Shown here piece by piece: positions 27,387 through 37,751 of a DNA stretch of 64,000 bases. This DNA is from Aquimarina macrocephali JAMB N27 (GTDB lineage Bacteria > Bacteroidota > Bacteroidia > Flavobacteriales > Flavobacteriaceae). The position numbers and the translations under genes are program-made. The stretch lies in the NCBI RefSeq assembly GCF_000520995.1, contig NZ_JACA01000003.1:1-64000 (forward strand), given 5' to 3'. Under the pieces are notes generated by a model, which was not told the origin of the DNA, did not search any database, and saw only the letters and a program-made list of their open reading frames with translations. Positions within the stretch are counted from its first letter, which is position 1; every line of letters begins with the position of its first letter.

Positions 27387-29883
27387 ATGAAAAAATATAT
27401 TTTAATTATTTTATTTGCTCTTATTTGTCTACAAAGTTTTGCTCAAATCAATATTAAAGGTAAAATTATTGACGACAAACAAAATAGTATTCTTGGTGCT
27501 ACTATTTCTTTTACTACTGAAGAAAAAAAAGAAGGAACTATTTCTAATGAAAACGGAGAATTCAACTTTATTTTGCAAGAAACAGGAACTTATGAAGTTA
27601 AGATAAGTTATGTTGGTTTTTATGTGATCACCAAGACCTATGATTTTCTAGAAAATAAAGAATATGATCTCGGCACGATAACGCTAATAGAAGATGTACA
27701 ACAACTTCAAACCGTAGAAGTAGTAGGGCGTACAAAACGAGATTATAATAGTGACTATTCGTTCTCTGCTACCAAAATAGCTATTGCAAACAAAGAACTA
27801 CCACAGGCCATAGCTTCGGTAACCAAAGAGTTAATTGCCGATAGGCAAGCCTTTCACTTAGCAGATGCCGTTAAAGTAGTTAGTGGTGTTAGTCCATCTA
27901 GTTTTTATAATCAGTACAATATAAGAGGTATAAGCCAAAACGAAGAAGGGCAGATCATTAATGGTATGCGTACTCGGCAGTTTTATTTCTTACAGCCACT
28001 TACTTCTAACATTGAAAGAGTAGAAGTGATAAAAGGGCCTGCGAGTGCAACTTTTGCCAGTGTTGATCCCGGTGGAAGTATTAATATGGTTACTAAAAAA
28101 CCTTTATCGGTAGATAGAAAAGAAGTGAGTTTGAGTGTGGGTAGTTTTAGTACTATGAGAGGGACTTTAGATTTTACAGGGCCACTTAACGAATCAAAAA
28201 CGTTGCTATACCGTATAAATGGAGCATACCAATCAGCGCAATCTTACCGTGATTTAGTAAGTAATAAATCAATCTTAATATCACCATCGTTCAGTTATAT
28301 TCCTAACGAAAAAACCGCCATCAATGCAGAATTCATATTCAATAACATGAATGGCAATTTAGACCGTGGGCAACCTATTTTTGGTGCTGTAGCTGGCCAA
28401 ACAAACCTTAACAGCACACCGATAAGTCTCAATTTAGGAGCCTCTAGCGATTTCTTCAAATCAAAGGAAGTAATTATTATGGGAAATATTTCTCATAAAT
28501 TCAGTCCCAATATCACTTTCAATACCTCCTACATGAAACAAACCTGGACTGAAGATTTACAGGAGCATCGTACTACAAATGCATTTGCTGTAGATATTGC
28601 AAACGAGCCTATTCCCAGTTTGGTCTCTATGCGATTTGTACAACGAAAGCAGTTTTGGAGCATTGATAATGTAAACAGTTATTTCAATTTTGATTTCAAA
28701 ATAGGGTCAATAGATCACAAATTATTGGTTGGATATGATTTGCACTACTGGAAAAAACTTAAAGGAGGTGGTCAAAACTCAGCAAGAGGTTATTTATTAA
28801 ATGATGGTAGTGTCACCAGATCTTTTGATCCAGCAAATGCATCAGATTATCAAACCATTACTATTGGGGGGCTTACATTACCCAAGCCCAATGTTAATCA
28901 TTTTGATTTGGCAAACCCATCATACACCATACAAAATATTCAAGATTACACCATCAACTCACGTATCGCAGTTCCTTCTGCATTAACCATGAGTAATGCC
29001 GTCTATATTCAGGAACAGTTGAAATGGAACAAGTTCTCTTTATTATTGAGTTTAAGAAATGAGTGGTTTGAGGATATAACTCATTATAAGACGACCAATG
29101 AATCTTCTTTCACAAACCAAAGGCTTATTCCAAGAATCGGTATAACCTATGCTGTAAATAAGAATATTAACGTATACGGAACTTATTTAGAAGGTTTCCA
29201 ACCTCAATCCAATACCGTTACCCTATTGCCTAGTACAGGTCAATTTTTCTGGGCTGATGAATCAGCTTCACGATTTAAGCCTTTGATTTCCGATTTAAAA
29301 GAAATAGGGATGAAAGCTGATTTGTTTAATAAAAAGATAACAATGAACATGGCTTTCTATGAAATTAATCAGAAAAACATTCTAATGAGTGCCAATGACC
29401 CTTCGCAACCTGATTTGTTAGTACAACGTGGAGCCGACCGTAGTAGAGGATTTGAATGGGATATAGCAGGCTACTTACTACCCAACTGGCAAATAAACGC
29501 TTCTTACAGTTATATCGATGCCGTTATCGTAACCGATGCTGATGTAACTTTGAACGGTGCCAGAAAAGAGAACGTACCAAAACATAGTGCAAATCTGTGG
29601 ACACGTTACAATTTCGACAATGGGTCTATATTGAGTGGGCATTGGTTTTGGCGTACAACATCAAGGAAGTAAAGTCCCTTGGTTTACACGTGATTTTGAA
29701 GTGCCAGCCTCTACCATTTTTGACGCAGCATTGTATTATAGTCCTACAAAAAGTAATCTACAGGTAGCTGTAAATGTGGGTAATTTATTCGATACAACCT
29801 ATTGGCTGGGTGCACAAACATATACGCGTTTGTTTCCTGGAGCTCCTAGAAATATAACGCTTACAACAACTTATAAATTTTAA
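27387..29883 (+). pseudogene. TonB-dependent siderophore-type receptor with a +1 frameshift near the 3' end
   Basis: Signal peptide (FALICLQSFAQ), a carboxypeptidase-D-like domain (residues about 22-105: IKGKIIDDKQNSILGATISF), a plug (AIASVTKELIADRQAFHLAD, then RVEVIKGPASATFASVDPGG) and a 22-strand-type barrel. The frame stops at 29672 after FDNGSILSGHWFWRTTSRK. Dropping one G from GGG 29637-29639 restores SGIGFGVQHQGSKVPWF, continuing to NVGNLFDTTYW and the terminal TTYKF at 29883, a proper receptor C-terminus. Restored length is 831 residues. Without the last strands the receptor should not insert, so this is either a real lesion or a sequencing indel. It sits between the ATPase and the permeases, 4 bp before the first permease. 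Confidence 0.85.
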
Positions 29884-29887
29884 ATCT

Positions 29888-31327
29888 ATGAGAAGGTCAG
29901 TAATTATATTATTCGCCAAACAATTATGGCAAACCACTTTTAGATCCAAAGTATTACATGTTACTATGATTTTGGTGACTGTTTTAATTGCATTTGCAGC
30001 CTATAGCGGATGGGATAATTATAATACTCAAAACCGTATTCGTAATTTTTATCAGGAAGAAGCCAGGCATAGTTGGGAGAGTAATCCAGATAAGCACCCG
30101 CATCGTATGGCACATTATGGATCTTTTGCTTTTCGTCTAAAACACAAACTAAGTTTGTTTGACTTTGGAATGGAAAACTATACAGGGAATGCTGTTTTTT
30201 TAGAAGCTCATAAACAAAATACCATAAATTTCTCAGAAGCAAGCCTATCTACGGGCTTGCTTCGCTTTGGAGAAGTAAGTTTGGCTATGTTGTTAAAAAT
30301 CATTTTCCCATTACTCATTTTTTATTTAGGCTTTGGAGCTTTAGCTAGTGAAAGAGAAAATAACATCTTAAAAATAATGATCAATCAAGGGGCCACTTGG
30401 AGAGAAATATTTTTTGGTAAATCTCTTGGTTTAATGAGTCTTGCCATGTTTTTCTTTATCCCGGTAATTATCATCACTCTATTATTTATGGTTTTTGCAG
30501 AAGGCACCCCCATAACATCTTCTGAAATAACAAGATACTTTATACTAGTATTGAGTTATGTACTTTTTTTTGGTATCATTAGTAGTATAACCATTCTAGT
30601 TTCTGCCATAAGTAAAACTGCCAAAGATTCTTTAATAAAACTCTTAGGAATCTGGCTATTCTTTATCATTATCCTTCCCAAAACACTTCAAGCTTTTGGG
30701 CATTACCTTTATCCAACTCCTTCAAAAATAGAGTTCGAATCTATTGTAGAAAACGATTTGATAAAAGAAGGAGATAGTCACAATCCAGATGATATTCATT
30801 ATAAAGCAATTAAAGATTCTGTACTTCTGGCAAATAATGTTGAATCTGTGGATCAATTACCTTTTAACTATGGAGGTTTTATCATGAGTCAAAGCGAAAA
30901 AATCAGTGCTTCAATTTACAATCAACATTTAAATAATTTATTGGCTACATATAAAAGTCAAAATGCCATCGAAAGGCTCTCTGCTTTACTTAATCCATAT
31001 ACAGCAATAAAACATATTTCTATGGCTTTTTCGGGAACTGATTTTGCATCCTATATTCATTTTCAGCACCAGGCAGAACGCTATCGTTATCAACTTGCAC
31101 AAGAAATGAATTCGTTACAAATGAAACTCATTTCAAACAAAAAAACAGGTGCCTCTACTATTATAGATAAAAGTCATTGGGAAGCGTTTCCTGATTTCGA
31201 ATATGATCATTTGTCCACCATATCTATTCTGAAAAACGAAGCTTTATCCATTTTCTCACTGATTCTTTGGAGTATGCTCTCTGTTATAATCGTAAGAAGT
31301 TTATCTAAAAAAACAAAAGTCATATAA
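29888..31327 (+). CDS. ABC-2 type permease (DUF3526-like), first of two
   Basis: 479 residues. One membrane helix near residues 22-42, then a long extracytoplasmic segment with a His-containing stretch (NPDKHPHRMAHYG), then five or more helices (IIFPLLIFYLGFGALASERE, MFFFIPVIIITLLFMVFAE and others) and a last helix at the C-terminus. The SERENNILKIM stretch after the second helix is the usual coupling element of ABC-2 permeases. Two bases separate it from the second permease. Together with the ATPase they should form a heterodimeric transporter linked to the receptor; cargo not determinable. Confidence 0.8.
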   Translation: MRRSVIILFAKQLWQTTFRSKVLHVTMILVTVLIAFAAYSGWDNYNTQNRIRNFYQEEARHSWESNPDKHPHRMAHYGSFAFRLKHKLSLFDFGMENYTGNAVFLEAHKQNTINFSEASLSTGLLRFGEVSLAMLLKIIFPLLIFYLGFGALASERENNILKIMINQGATWREIFFGKSLGLMSLAMFFFIPVIIITLLFMVFAEGTPITSSEITRYFILVLSYVLFFGIISSITILVSAISKTAKDSLIKLLGIWLFFIIILPKTLQAFGHYLYPTPSKIEFESIVENDLIKEGDSHNPDDIHYKAIKDSVLLANNVESVDQLPFNYGGFIMSQSEKISASIYNQHLNNLLATYKSQNAIERLSALLNPYTAIKHISMAFSGTDFASYIHFQHQAERYRYQLAQEMNSLQMKLISNKKTGASTIIDKSHWEAFPDFEYDHLSTISILKNEALSIFSLILWSMLSVIIVRSLSKKTKVI

Positions 31328-31329
31328 CT

Positions 31330-32670
31330 ATGTATTCCATATTATTCAAATCGTTTATTCGAACCAAAATAGCAGCTATTTCTCTTGTGCTTCTTCTAGG
31401 GGTGGGTATAATAAGTATTTTCATCGGAAAACAATTTACCCAAAAGCAAGAAAAAGCAATTATTGAAGCCGAGTCATTTCAAGAAGAGAGTATTAAACGA
31501 AATGTAAAATATCATAATGATGATTTGGGTCTGTTACTTTATTATTTGCGTTTCTCTCTAGTCAAGAAGTCAAATAATTTAACAGGACTTTCTATTGGTC
31601 AACGAGATGTAAATCCATCGATATTAGCTGTGACCATACGAGGTCTTGAAGGGCAAAAGTATGATACCGATTTTGAGAATCCATCTCTTTTACTATCCGG
31701 AAATTTAGATCTTGGATTTGTAATCATTTACTTGTTTCCGTTACTACTTATCGCATTAACATTTAATTTGTATTCTGAAGAAAAAGAAGCTGAAACATGG
31801 CGATTGGTAACTGCTCAGACCTCCTCTCCTATTAAATTTTTATTTAAAAAGTTATCTATAAGAGTATTTTTTCTATACACAGTATTAGCTATACTTTTTT
31901 TATTGGCCATTATTATTTTACAACTACCAATTAACGAAGCTCTTCTGGCTTTTATAAGTGTTAGTATTTTGTATTTGGCATTTTGGACTTCTTTATGTTT
32001 TATTGTTATTTCTTACCGAAAAAATTCGAGTTTTAATGCGTTGACATTACTTTCATTATGGATACTACTTACCATATTACTTCCTGCCTCGGTAAACAAT
32101 TATGTCATAAATAAATACCCTGTACCAGAAACACTAAAAACCATGGTAGAACAACGAGATGGGTATCATAAAAAATGGGATATGGCAAAAGAAGTTACTA
32201 TGGATAAATTTTTTGCTCACTATCCACAGTATAAAAAATATCCTGTTCCCGAAGACAAATTTAGCTGGCTCTGGTATTATGGAATGCAACAGATGGGTGA
32301 TGACGAATCTCTAGAATCCAGTAAAATAATGAAGGAGAAAATAAAACTACGAGAAAACGTAAGCCATGCAATATCCCTAGCAATACCTACGATGCATACT
32401 CAATTAACCTTTAATCAAATTGCGCGATCCGATTTAAATAACCATTTACTCTTTTTGGATCATTTAGATAAGTACCATGAAGAATTAAGACTATACTTCT
32501 ATCCCAAAATATTCGAAAATTATCCAGTTAAAAATGAGAAATGGAAGAAATTTAAGCCCAAATATGCATCTATTTCCCACACCATTAATTGGGCTAATTC
32601 TATGCTTCCACTAGTACTAATTACAGTAATTATTTCATTAATAAGTTTTTTTAATTTGAGAAAAATCTAA
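31330..32670 (+). CDS. ABC-2 type permease (DUF3526-like), second of two
   Basis: 446 residues with the same topology as the preceding gene: helix near 14-32, a large loop, helices from about 122 (FVIIYLFPLLLIALTFNLYS, then EEKEAETWRLV as the coupling stretch), several more to about 255, a second loop, and a final helix (MLPLVLITVIISLISFF). A paralogue of the upstream permease in layout. It is the last gene of the operon, followed by a strong hairpin terminator. Confidence 0.8.
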   Translation: MYSILFKSFIRTKIAAISLVLLLGVGIISIFIGKQFTQKQEKAIIEAESFQEESIKRNVKYHNDDLGLLLYYLRFSLVKKSNNLTGLSIGQRDVNPSILAVTIRGLEGQKYDTDFENPSLLLSGNLDLGFVIIYLFPLLLIALTFNLYSEEKEAETWRLVTAQTSSPIKFLFKKLSIRVFFLYTVLAILFLLAIIILQLPINEALLAFISVSILYLAFWTSLCFIVISYRKNSSFNALTLLSLWILLTILLPASVNNYVINKYPVPETLKTMVEQRDGYHKKWDMAKEVTMDKFFAHYPQYKKYPVPEDKFSWLWYYGMQQMGDDESLESSKIMKEKIKLRENVSHAISLAIPTMHTQLTFNQIARSDLNNHLLFLDHLDKYHEELRLYFYPKIFENYPVKNEKWKKFKPKYASISHTINWANSMLPLVLITVIISLISFFNLRKI

Positions 32671-32735
32671 CAAAAGCATAGGTACAGCATATAAAATGTA
32701 CTTCTATTCTTTTACATACCAGTATCTCTTCAAAT

Positions 32736-32769
32736 ATAAAGTTCAATCACAAATGTGATTGAACTTTAT
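32736..32769 (+). terminator. Rho-independent-type terminator after the ABC/TonB operon
   Basis: A perfect 16-bp stem: ATAAAGTTCAATCACA (32736-32751) pairs with TGTGATTGAACTTTAT (32754-32769), followed by TATTTGTTTGC. It is the strongest hairpin I found in the window. Confidence 0.85.
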
Positions 32770-32927
32770 TATTTGTTTGCATTTTCTAAAATCTTAAATA
32801 AATAACCAATACCTTACTTATCTTAGTGCATATAAAAACCTAGCAATCAATTCAATTTTGACATAAAAATAAATTATCTGTGATTTTTTATAATTCCAAA
32901 CGAATAATAAGGTAAACAACAGTTAAT

Positions 32928-33422
32928 ATGCTTTTGAATGAAGAAACATTTACTAAAACTTTAAGAAGCAATAAAGGCATTCTTTATAAAGTTGCAAATT
33001 CTTATTGTAAAAATATAGATGACAGAGAAGATCTTATTCAGGAGATAATCATACAATTATGGAAAGCATGGCCAAAATATGATGACACCTATAAAGTATC
33101 TACCTGGATGTATCGAATAGCTTTAAATGTTGCCATCTCATTTTATCGTAAATCAAATTACCAAAGAAACAAATCTGATACATTCAATGAGGATTTGGTT
33201 TCTACATCGTATAAACAAAACCCAGAAAGCTCAGAAAATATAGAACAACTCTATTATTTTATCGCACAATTAAGCGAATTGAACAAAGCATTGATTCTTC
33301 TTTATTTAGAAAAATATAGCTATGAAGAAATTGGTCAAACCCTAGGTATATCTACTACCAATGTTGCTACCAAAATATCAAGGATAAAAAAACAGTTGAA
33401 AGAAAAATTTAATAAAAACTAA
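32928..33422 (+). CDS. ECF-type RNA polymerase sigma factor
   Basis: 164 residues. Region 2 is clear (YKVANSYCKNIDDREDLIQE, IIIQLWKAWPKYDD, STWMYRIALNVAISFYRK). Region 4 has LSELNKALILLYLEKYSYEE and IGQTLGISTTNVATKISRI, a helix-turn-helix. It lies one base before a membrane protein of unknown family that probably acts as its anti-sigma or modulator. Targets unknown. Confidence 0.9.
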   Translation: MLLNEETFTKTLRSNKGILYKVANSYCKNIDDREDLIQEIIIQLWKAWPKYDDTYKVSTWMYRIALNVAISFYRKSNYQRNKSDTFNEDLVSTSYKQNPESSENIEQLYYFIAQLSELNKALILLYLEKYSYEEIGQTLGISTTNVATKISRIKKQLKEKFNKN

Positions 33423-33423
33423 A

Positions 33424-34113
33424 ATGAATTTAGATAATATACAAGAAGAATGGGGTGATCATTATAATACTTCAATTAACGACGAAAATTTAGTGATCCA
33501 ATTATTTAAAGAATCTAAGTATAAAAAAATTGGTTCTAATCTAAAACGAATGAAAGCACAAAGTGTTCTCTATATGGTTTTTAATCTATTGGTCATTATA
33601 TATGCCTGGATTGTTTTGGTAATGAACTTTAAAAGTATTGGTATTTCTGTTTCTGCTGCACTACTAATATTACTATCCAAGATTGTATTTTATAAAAATG
33701 TAGCGCAACTAAATTCGATGTCCAAAATTAAGTATACAGAACCTATTGTAAAGCTTCAAAAAATTATTGAACGTCTTAAATTAAAAAGATTAAAACACAA
33801 TCAGTTTATCTTCATTCTATCAAATATTTATTTCTGGTTACTTATGATTGTCTTTTTTTCTATGGATCCATTAGTTTTGATCCCAGAAATATGGAAAAAA
33901 GCGGCTATTGTTATTATTATACATGTAGGATTTTCTATATTGTGGTTTCCTCTATCATTCTGGATTTTGGGTAAATATGGTGCTCTAGCACAACGTTCTA
34001 CTTTTTGGACACGATTGGGTAAAAACTCTTTACTAACCGACGAATCAGCAAATTCTTCTTTAAATAGAACATTATCTTTTTTAGTTGAAATAAAGAATTT
34101 TGAAAAGCAATAA
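33424..34113 (+). CDS. Four-helix membrane protein, probable anti-sigma partner
   Basis: 229 residues. A cytoplasmic N-terminus of about 40 residues (NIQEEWGDHYNTSINDENLV) is followed by paired helices near 44-85 and 122-178. There is no zinc-binding HxxxCxxC motif of classic ZAS anti-sigmas. Its coupling to the ECF sigma gene (stop and ATG one base apart) supports a regulatory membrane partner; this is contextual inference. Confidence 0.65.
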   Translation: MNLDNIQEEWGDHYNTSINDENLVIQLFKESKYKKIGSNLKRMKAQSVLYMVFNLLVIIYAWIVLVMNFKSIGISVSAALLILLSKIVFYKNVAQLNSMSKIKYTEPIVKLQKIIERLKLKRLKHNQFIFILSNIYFWLLMIVFFSMDPLVLIPEIWKKAAIVIIIHVGFSILWFPLSFWILGKYGALAQRSTFWTRLGKNSLLTDESANSSLNRTLSFLVEIKNFEKQ

Positions 34114-34295
34114 CTACCGAATTTATAAAGTATCTCAGTTTTGTTTGTTAGTCCCAGTAAAACAACTATAAAATGACCCTATTTATAAAATAGATGTCTT
34201 ACCTATAAGGGTTTTACCCAAATTGCGAATTTAAAAAACACAATCAAACTCTATAGCTGTGTGCTGAAAAATAACCTCATAAGAATAGACTACTA

Positions 34296-34526
34296 ATGAA
34301 TACATATTTTTTAATCGAAGGAACTTTATGCTTTCATTTAGGGATTGCCCATTCAATTCTTGGAGAATATTTGATTTTCAAAAACAAAAGAAGGAAAGGA
34401 AGTTTGATGTTATCAAAAAAAAGTTCTGAATTAGAAGAAAGAGATTTACGAATACTATGGGCAATTTGGCATTTGGCCTCAGTTTTCGGTTGGTGTATAG
34501 GAACAATATTAATAATTGGAAGATAA
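34296..34526 (+). CDS. Small conserved membrane protein
   Basis: 76 residues. Two hydrophobic segments (1-20 and about 50-73) with conserved-looking His residues: HLGIAHSILGEYLIF and ILWAIWHLASVFGW. Short proteins with the AHSILGE and WHL strings are familiar from Flavobacteria as hypothetical membrane proteins; function unknown. It stands alone between the sigma pair and an AraC regulator. Confidence 0.6.
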   Translation: MNTYFLIEGTLCFHLGIAHSILGEYLIFKNKRRKGSLMLSKKSSELEERDLRILWAIWHLASVFGWCIGTILIIGR

Positions 34527-34668
34527 TATATCTAAAAGAACATGATACTATATTACCTAAATCCCTATCCTGTCCATTATCACATCAATATATACCCATA
34601 TTCTTAGAATACTTAAAAAAATAGAATATATTGTTTCTGTATTTTTGACTTTGCTTTAGTGATAAAAA

Positions 34669-35769
34669 ATGATATACATAGCTGGTATTAGTATTGCTTT
34701 ATTTATTTCTGCATTACTTCTTAATAAAAAGAATAAATCAAAATCAGATATGATTCTTTTGGGATGGATGATCCTGATCGCGGTTCATTTATATCTTTTT
34801 CATATTAATTTCACAGAGCACATTTATCAATCTCCTCACTTATTAGGGTTACATTTCCCCCTTCCTTTATTTCATGGCATATTTTTATATTACTACGTAT
34901 CTGCTGTTACCAATCAATTTCCAAAAAAGAATTGGTGTGTTCTATTGCATTTAGCTCCAATTATTTTGTCTTACCTCTATTTGATTCCGTTTTTTCTCCT
35001 TTCGGGTGCGCAAAAAATAGAAGTGTTTGAAAATGAAGGTAAGGGTTATGAAACATTTATGGCTATAGGCATATCGCTAATTTATATATCGGGTATCATC
35101 TATGTACTATGGTCTAGTATTTTATTAAAAAGGCATAAAAAAAATATCCTGATACAGTTTTCTAATATAGAAGAGATTGATTTAAGATGGTTACAATTTT
35201 TGATATATGGCTTAGGTATAATATGGAGTATCCTGATTTTCACAAATAATGACATCTATATCTTCATGGGAGTTTCTGTTTTCGTAATTTTAATTGGTTT
35301 TTTTGGAATACAACAAAAAGATATTTTTAGCAGTCAAAATTTGGTATTAAAAAGAAATCAAAGAAGAATATCTAAAAAAGAAAGTAAAAAAACAAAATAT
35401 ATAAAATCTGGTCTTACCGATAAATTAGCCGAAGATACATACAAGAATCTAATGCAATTAATGACTGAGGAAGAGTATTACAAAGAAAATAACCTTTCAT
35501 TGAATGATCTGGCTTCTAAACTAAACATACATCCTAATTATTTATCTGAGATAATTAATAAAAAGGAAGAAAGGAATTTTTATGATTTCATCAATGATTT
35601 TCGGGTAGAAGAATTTAAAAGGCTAATTAATATTCCAGAAAATCAACAATTCACATTATTAGCTCTAGCATATGATTGTGGATTCAATTCTAAGTCATCA
35701 TTCAACCGGTATTTTAAAAAACATACCGGAAAAACACCTTCAGAATATCTCAAATCGGTTGTAAAATAG
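34669..35769 (+). CDS. Membrane AraC-family transcriptional regulator
   Basis: 366 residues. About seven membrane helices fill residues 1-215 (IAGISIALFISALLL, LFHGIFLYYYVSAV, IILSYLYLIPFFLL, and so on). The C-terminal 100 residues are an AraC HTH: NNLSLNDLASKLNIHPNYLS, then FTLLALAYDCGFNSKSSFNR and YFKKHTGKTPSEYLKS. The membrane part probably senses a signal and the DNA-binding part regulates neighbours such as the downstream hydrolase, which starts 125 bp later. Both points are inference. Confidence 0.88.
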   Translation: MIYIAGISIALFISALLLNKKNKSKSDMILLGWMILIAVHLYLFHINFTEHIYQSPHLLGLHFPLPLFHGIFLYYYVSAVTNQFPKKNWCVLLHLAPIILSYLYLIPFFLLSGAQKIEVFENEGKGYETFMAIGISLIYISGIIYVLWSSILLKRHKKNILIQFSNIEEIDLRWLQFLIYGLGIIWSILIFTNNDIYIFMGVSVFVILIGFFGIQQKDIFSSQNLVLKRNQRRISKKESKKTKYIKSGLTDKLAEDTYKNLMQLMTEEEYYKENNLSLNDLASKLNIHPNYLSEIINKKEERNFYDFINDFRVEEFKRLINIPENQQFTLLALAYDCGFNSKSSFNRYFKKHTGKTPSEYLKSVVK

Positions 35770-35893
35770 CTATAACGTACACCTTTCTTAAGTACCTTAA
35801 AGAAAAACAAGTGTCAGATTACAAGTTGAAGCGTGATACCGTTTTGATACCTATATGTTTGCCTTAAAAATTCAATTAAGCAAACTTTTGTAA

Positions 35894-37441
35894 ATGAAAA
35901 TCTATAACATTATCCAAACGATCATCATTGCGTTATTAAGTAGTATTCTTCTTTCTTCTTGTGCTTCTAAAATTCCGGTTTTTGTTAAAAGCAAGACTTT
36001 GAAAGAAGGTGATATTACAATAAAACGAGGGACATTTAAAAATAAGAATACTAAAAAATACCCAAAGAAAATTAAGGCCGATTACTTTTCATTAGCCGTC
36101 AAAGAAAATCGAAATAATCCCAATAGCCGTATCATTACTATACCAGTAATCAAATTACATTCTACAAGTAATAAACCAAAAGAACCCATTTTTTTATTGG
36201 CCGGAGGTCCAGGAGCTTCAAACATATGGAAAAACCCAAGATTATGGTTACTTGATAATCATGATATAATTATGGTTGGATATCGCGGGGTTGATGGCTC
36301 TGTGCAACTTGATTCTGAAACATTTGAAAAAGCACTGATACATCATACAAAGGTCTTTTCTCCAGAACACCTAAAAAAATTAGGTCGTGTTTTAAAAAAT
36401 CAATTAAAGCAGTATAAGAAAAACGGTGTTGATATTAATGGCTATACCATGATCGAAGTTATAGATGATATTGAACTTGCCAAAAACAAACTAGGCTATG
36501 ACAAAATAAACCTATTTGGCGCTAGTTATGGAACACGATTAGCATATATATACGGATTAAGATACCCAAATAGCATTTATAGAAGTGCAATTGGAGGTAT
36601 AAACCCTCCAGGGCATTTTGCCTGGGATCCACAAGAAATAGATAATGTTCTTGTTAAATATGGCGAATTGTGGAAAAAAAATCCTTCGAACCTTAAAAGA
36701 TCACCCAACATAATTCGGACCATTCAAAATGTATTTTCTGAGTTACCCGTAAAATGGAAAAAAATTAATATTGATCCAGGAAAAGTTAGGGTAGCCATGT
36801 TTAGTATGTTATACACAACAGCAGGAACAGCACAAGTATTTGATGCATTTATTGCTGCAGAAAGAGGAGATTTTAGTGGGTTAGCTTTTTTGGTTATGAT
36901 GTATGATCTTCTACCTAATGTAAAAAAACTCTATTGGGGAGAATTTCTTGCAAAATCCATTACCGCTGATTACCAATCAGAAAGAAATTATACTACTGCA
37001 ATGGATTCTAAAAGCAATTTACTTGGTGCCCCCCTATCAAAACTATTTGAAATAATCAATCACTCTGAATGGGATATACAAATGATCCCTAAACAATATA
37101 GAACATTCAAAACTTCAGATGTAACTACTTTACTAATCAATGGAAATCTGGATGTAAGTTCTCCCATAGAAAATGCAAAAGAATTAATTAACTATTTACC
37201 TAACGGCCATTTGGTCGTTATTACAGATAGTGGGCATCACGATTTTTATGAAAAACAAGAAGAAATCGTAAACACTATGATTAAGAAATTCTATTTAACA
37301 GGGCAGGTACATGACGAAAGAATTAAACATATTTCTGCAGATCTTGGAAAACCAAAACAAAGTCTACAGAAATTAGGGAAATCATTGTACACTTTAAAAA
37401 AATTAGGCCTGTTAAAAATAATCGTAAAATTATTCATGTAA
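35894..37441 (+). CDS. Alpha/beta hydrolase lipoprotein (S33 peptidase-like)
   Basis: 515 residues. Lipobox LLSSCASK (Cys23). The oxyanion region is FLLAGGPGASN, the nucleophile elbow is NLFGASYGTRLAYIYG (Ser in GxSxG), the acid is probably in LINGNLDVSSPIENA, and the catalytic His is in ITDSGHHDFYEK. The GGPG and GASYGT motifs match the proline-iminopeptidase/TAP branch (S33). It is longer than simple iminopeptidases because of an extended lid region. Substrate unknown. A TATGTTTG box (35854) lies 33 bp upstream but lacks a clear -33 partner. Confidence 0.85.
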   Translation: MKIYNIIQTIIIALLSSILLSSCASKIPVFVKSKTLKEGDITIKRGTFKNKNTKKYPKKIKADYFSLAVKENRNNPNSRIITIPVIKLHSTSNKPKEPIFLLAGGPGASNIWKNPRLWLLDNHDIIMVGYRGVDGSVQLDSETFEKALIHHTKVFSPEHLKKLGRVLKNQLKQYKKNGVDINGYTMIEVIDDIELAKNKLGYDKINLFGASYGTRLAYIYGLRYPNSIYRSAIGGINPPGHFAWDPQEIDNVLVKYGELWKKNPSNLKRSPNIIRTIQNVFSELPVKWKKINIDPGKVRVAMFSMLYTTAGTAQVFDAFIAAERGDFSGLAFLVMMYDLLPNVKKLYWGEFLAKSITADYQSERNYTTAMDSKSNLLGAPLSKLFEIINHSEWDIQMIPKQYRTFKTSDVTTLLINGNLDVSSPIENAKELINYLPNGHLVVITDSGHHDFYEKQEEIVNTMIKKFYLTGQVHDERIKHISADLGKPKQSLQKLGKSLYTLKKLGLLKIIVKLFM

Positions 37442-37751
37442 TGCTAACATTAATAATTTCTTGCCTTTTGTCAAGAAGAATTAACTAAAAATAAAATAAG
37501 TTTGAAATTGGTTCTAATCAAAGATTAATGATAAAATTATATTCATCGATCAAATAAAAACGGACAAGGAGTAAATAATTTATTTTGTACAATCTATTAC
37601 ACAAAAAGGATACAGATCGTATTTATAGGTATTGATATTCTTCCTGTATTTTATTTTTATAAGTGTTGATACAAGAAATGGAGTAACTTTATGGAATTTG
37701 TTGAAGGAAATTTAAATTGAAAACAATTATAATTATAAATGATTTTATAGC
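37442..37751. other. Non-coding gap before the Crp/Fnr gene
   Basis: AT-rich, no coding frame, no convincing hairpin. It presumably holds the promoter of the downstream regulator. Confidence 0.4.

Noticed and set aside
35854..35861. TATGTTTG as the promoter of the S33-type hydrolase
   Set aside because: The -7 box fits, but no -33 element is found about 19-21 bp upstream, so I do not call it.
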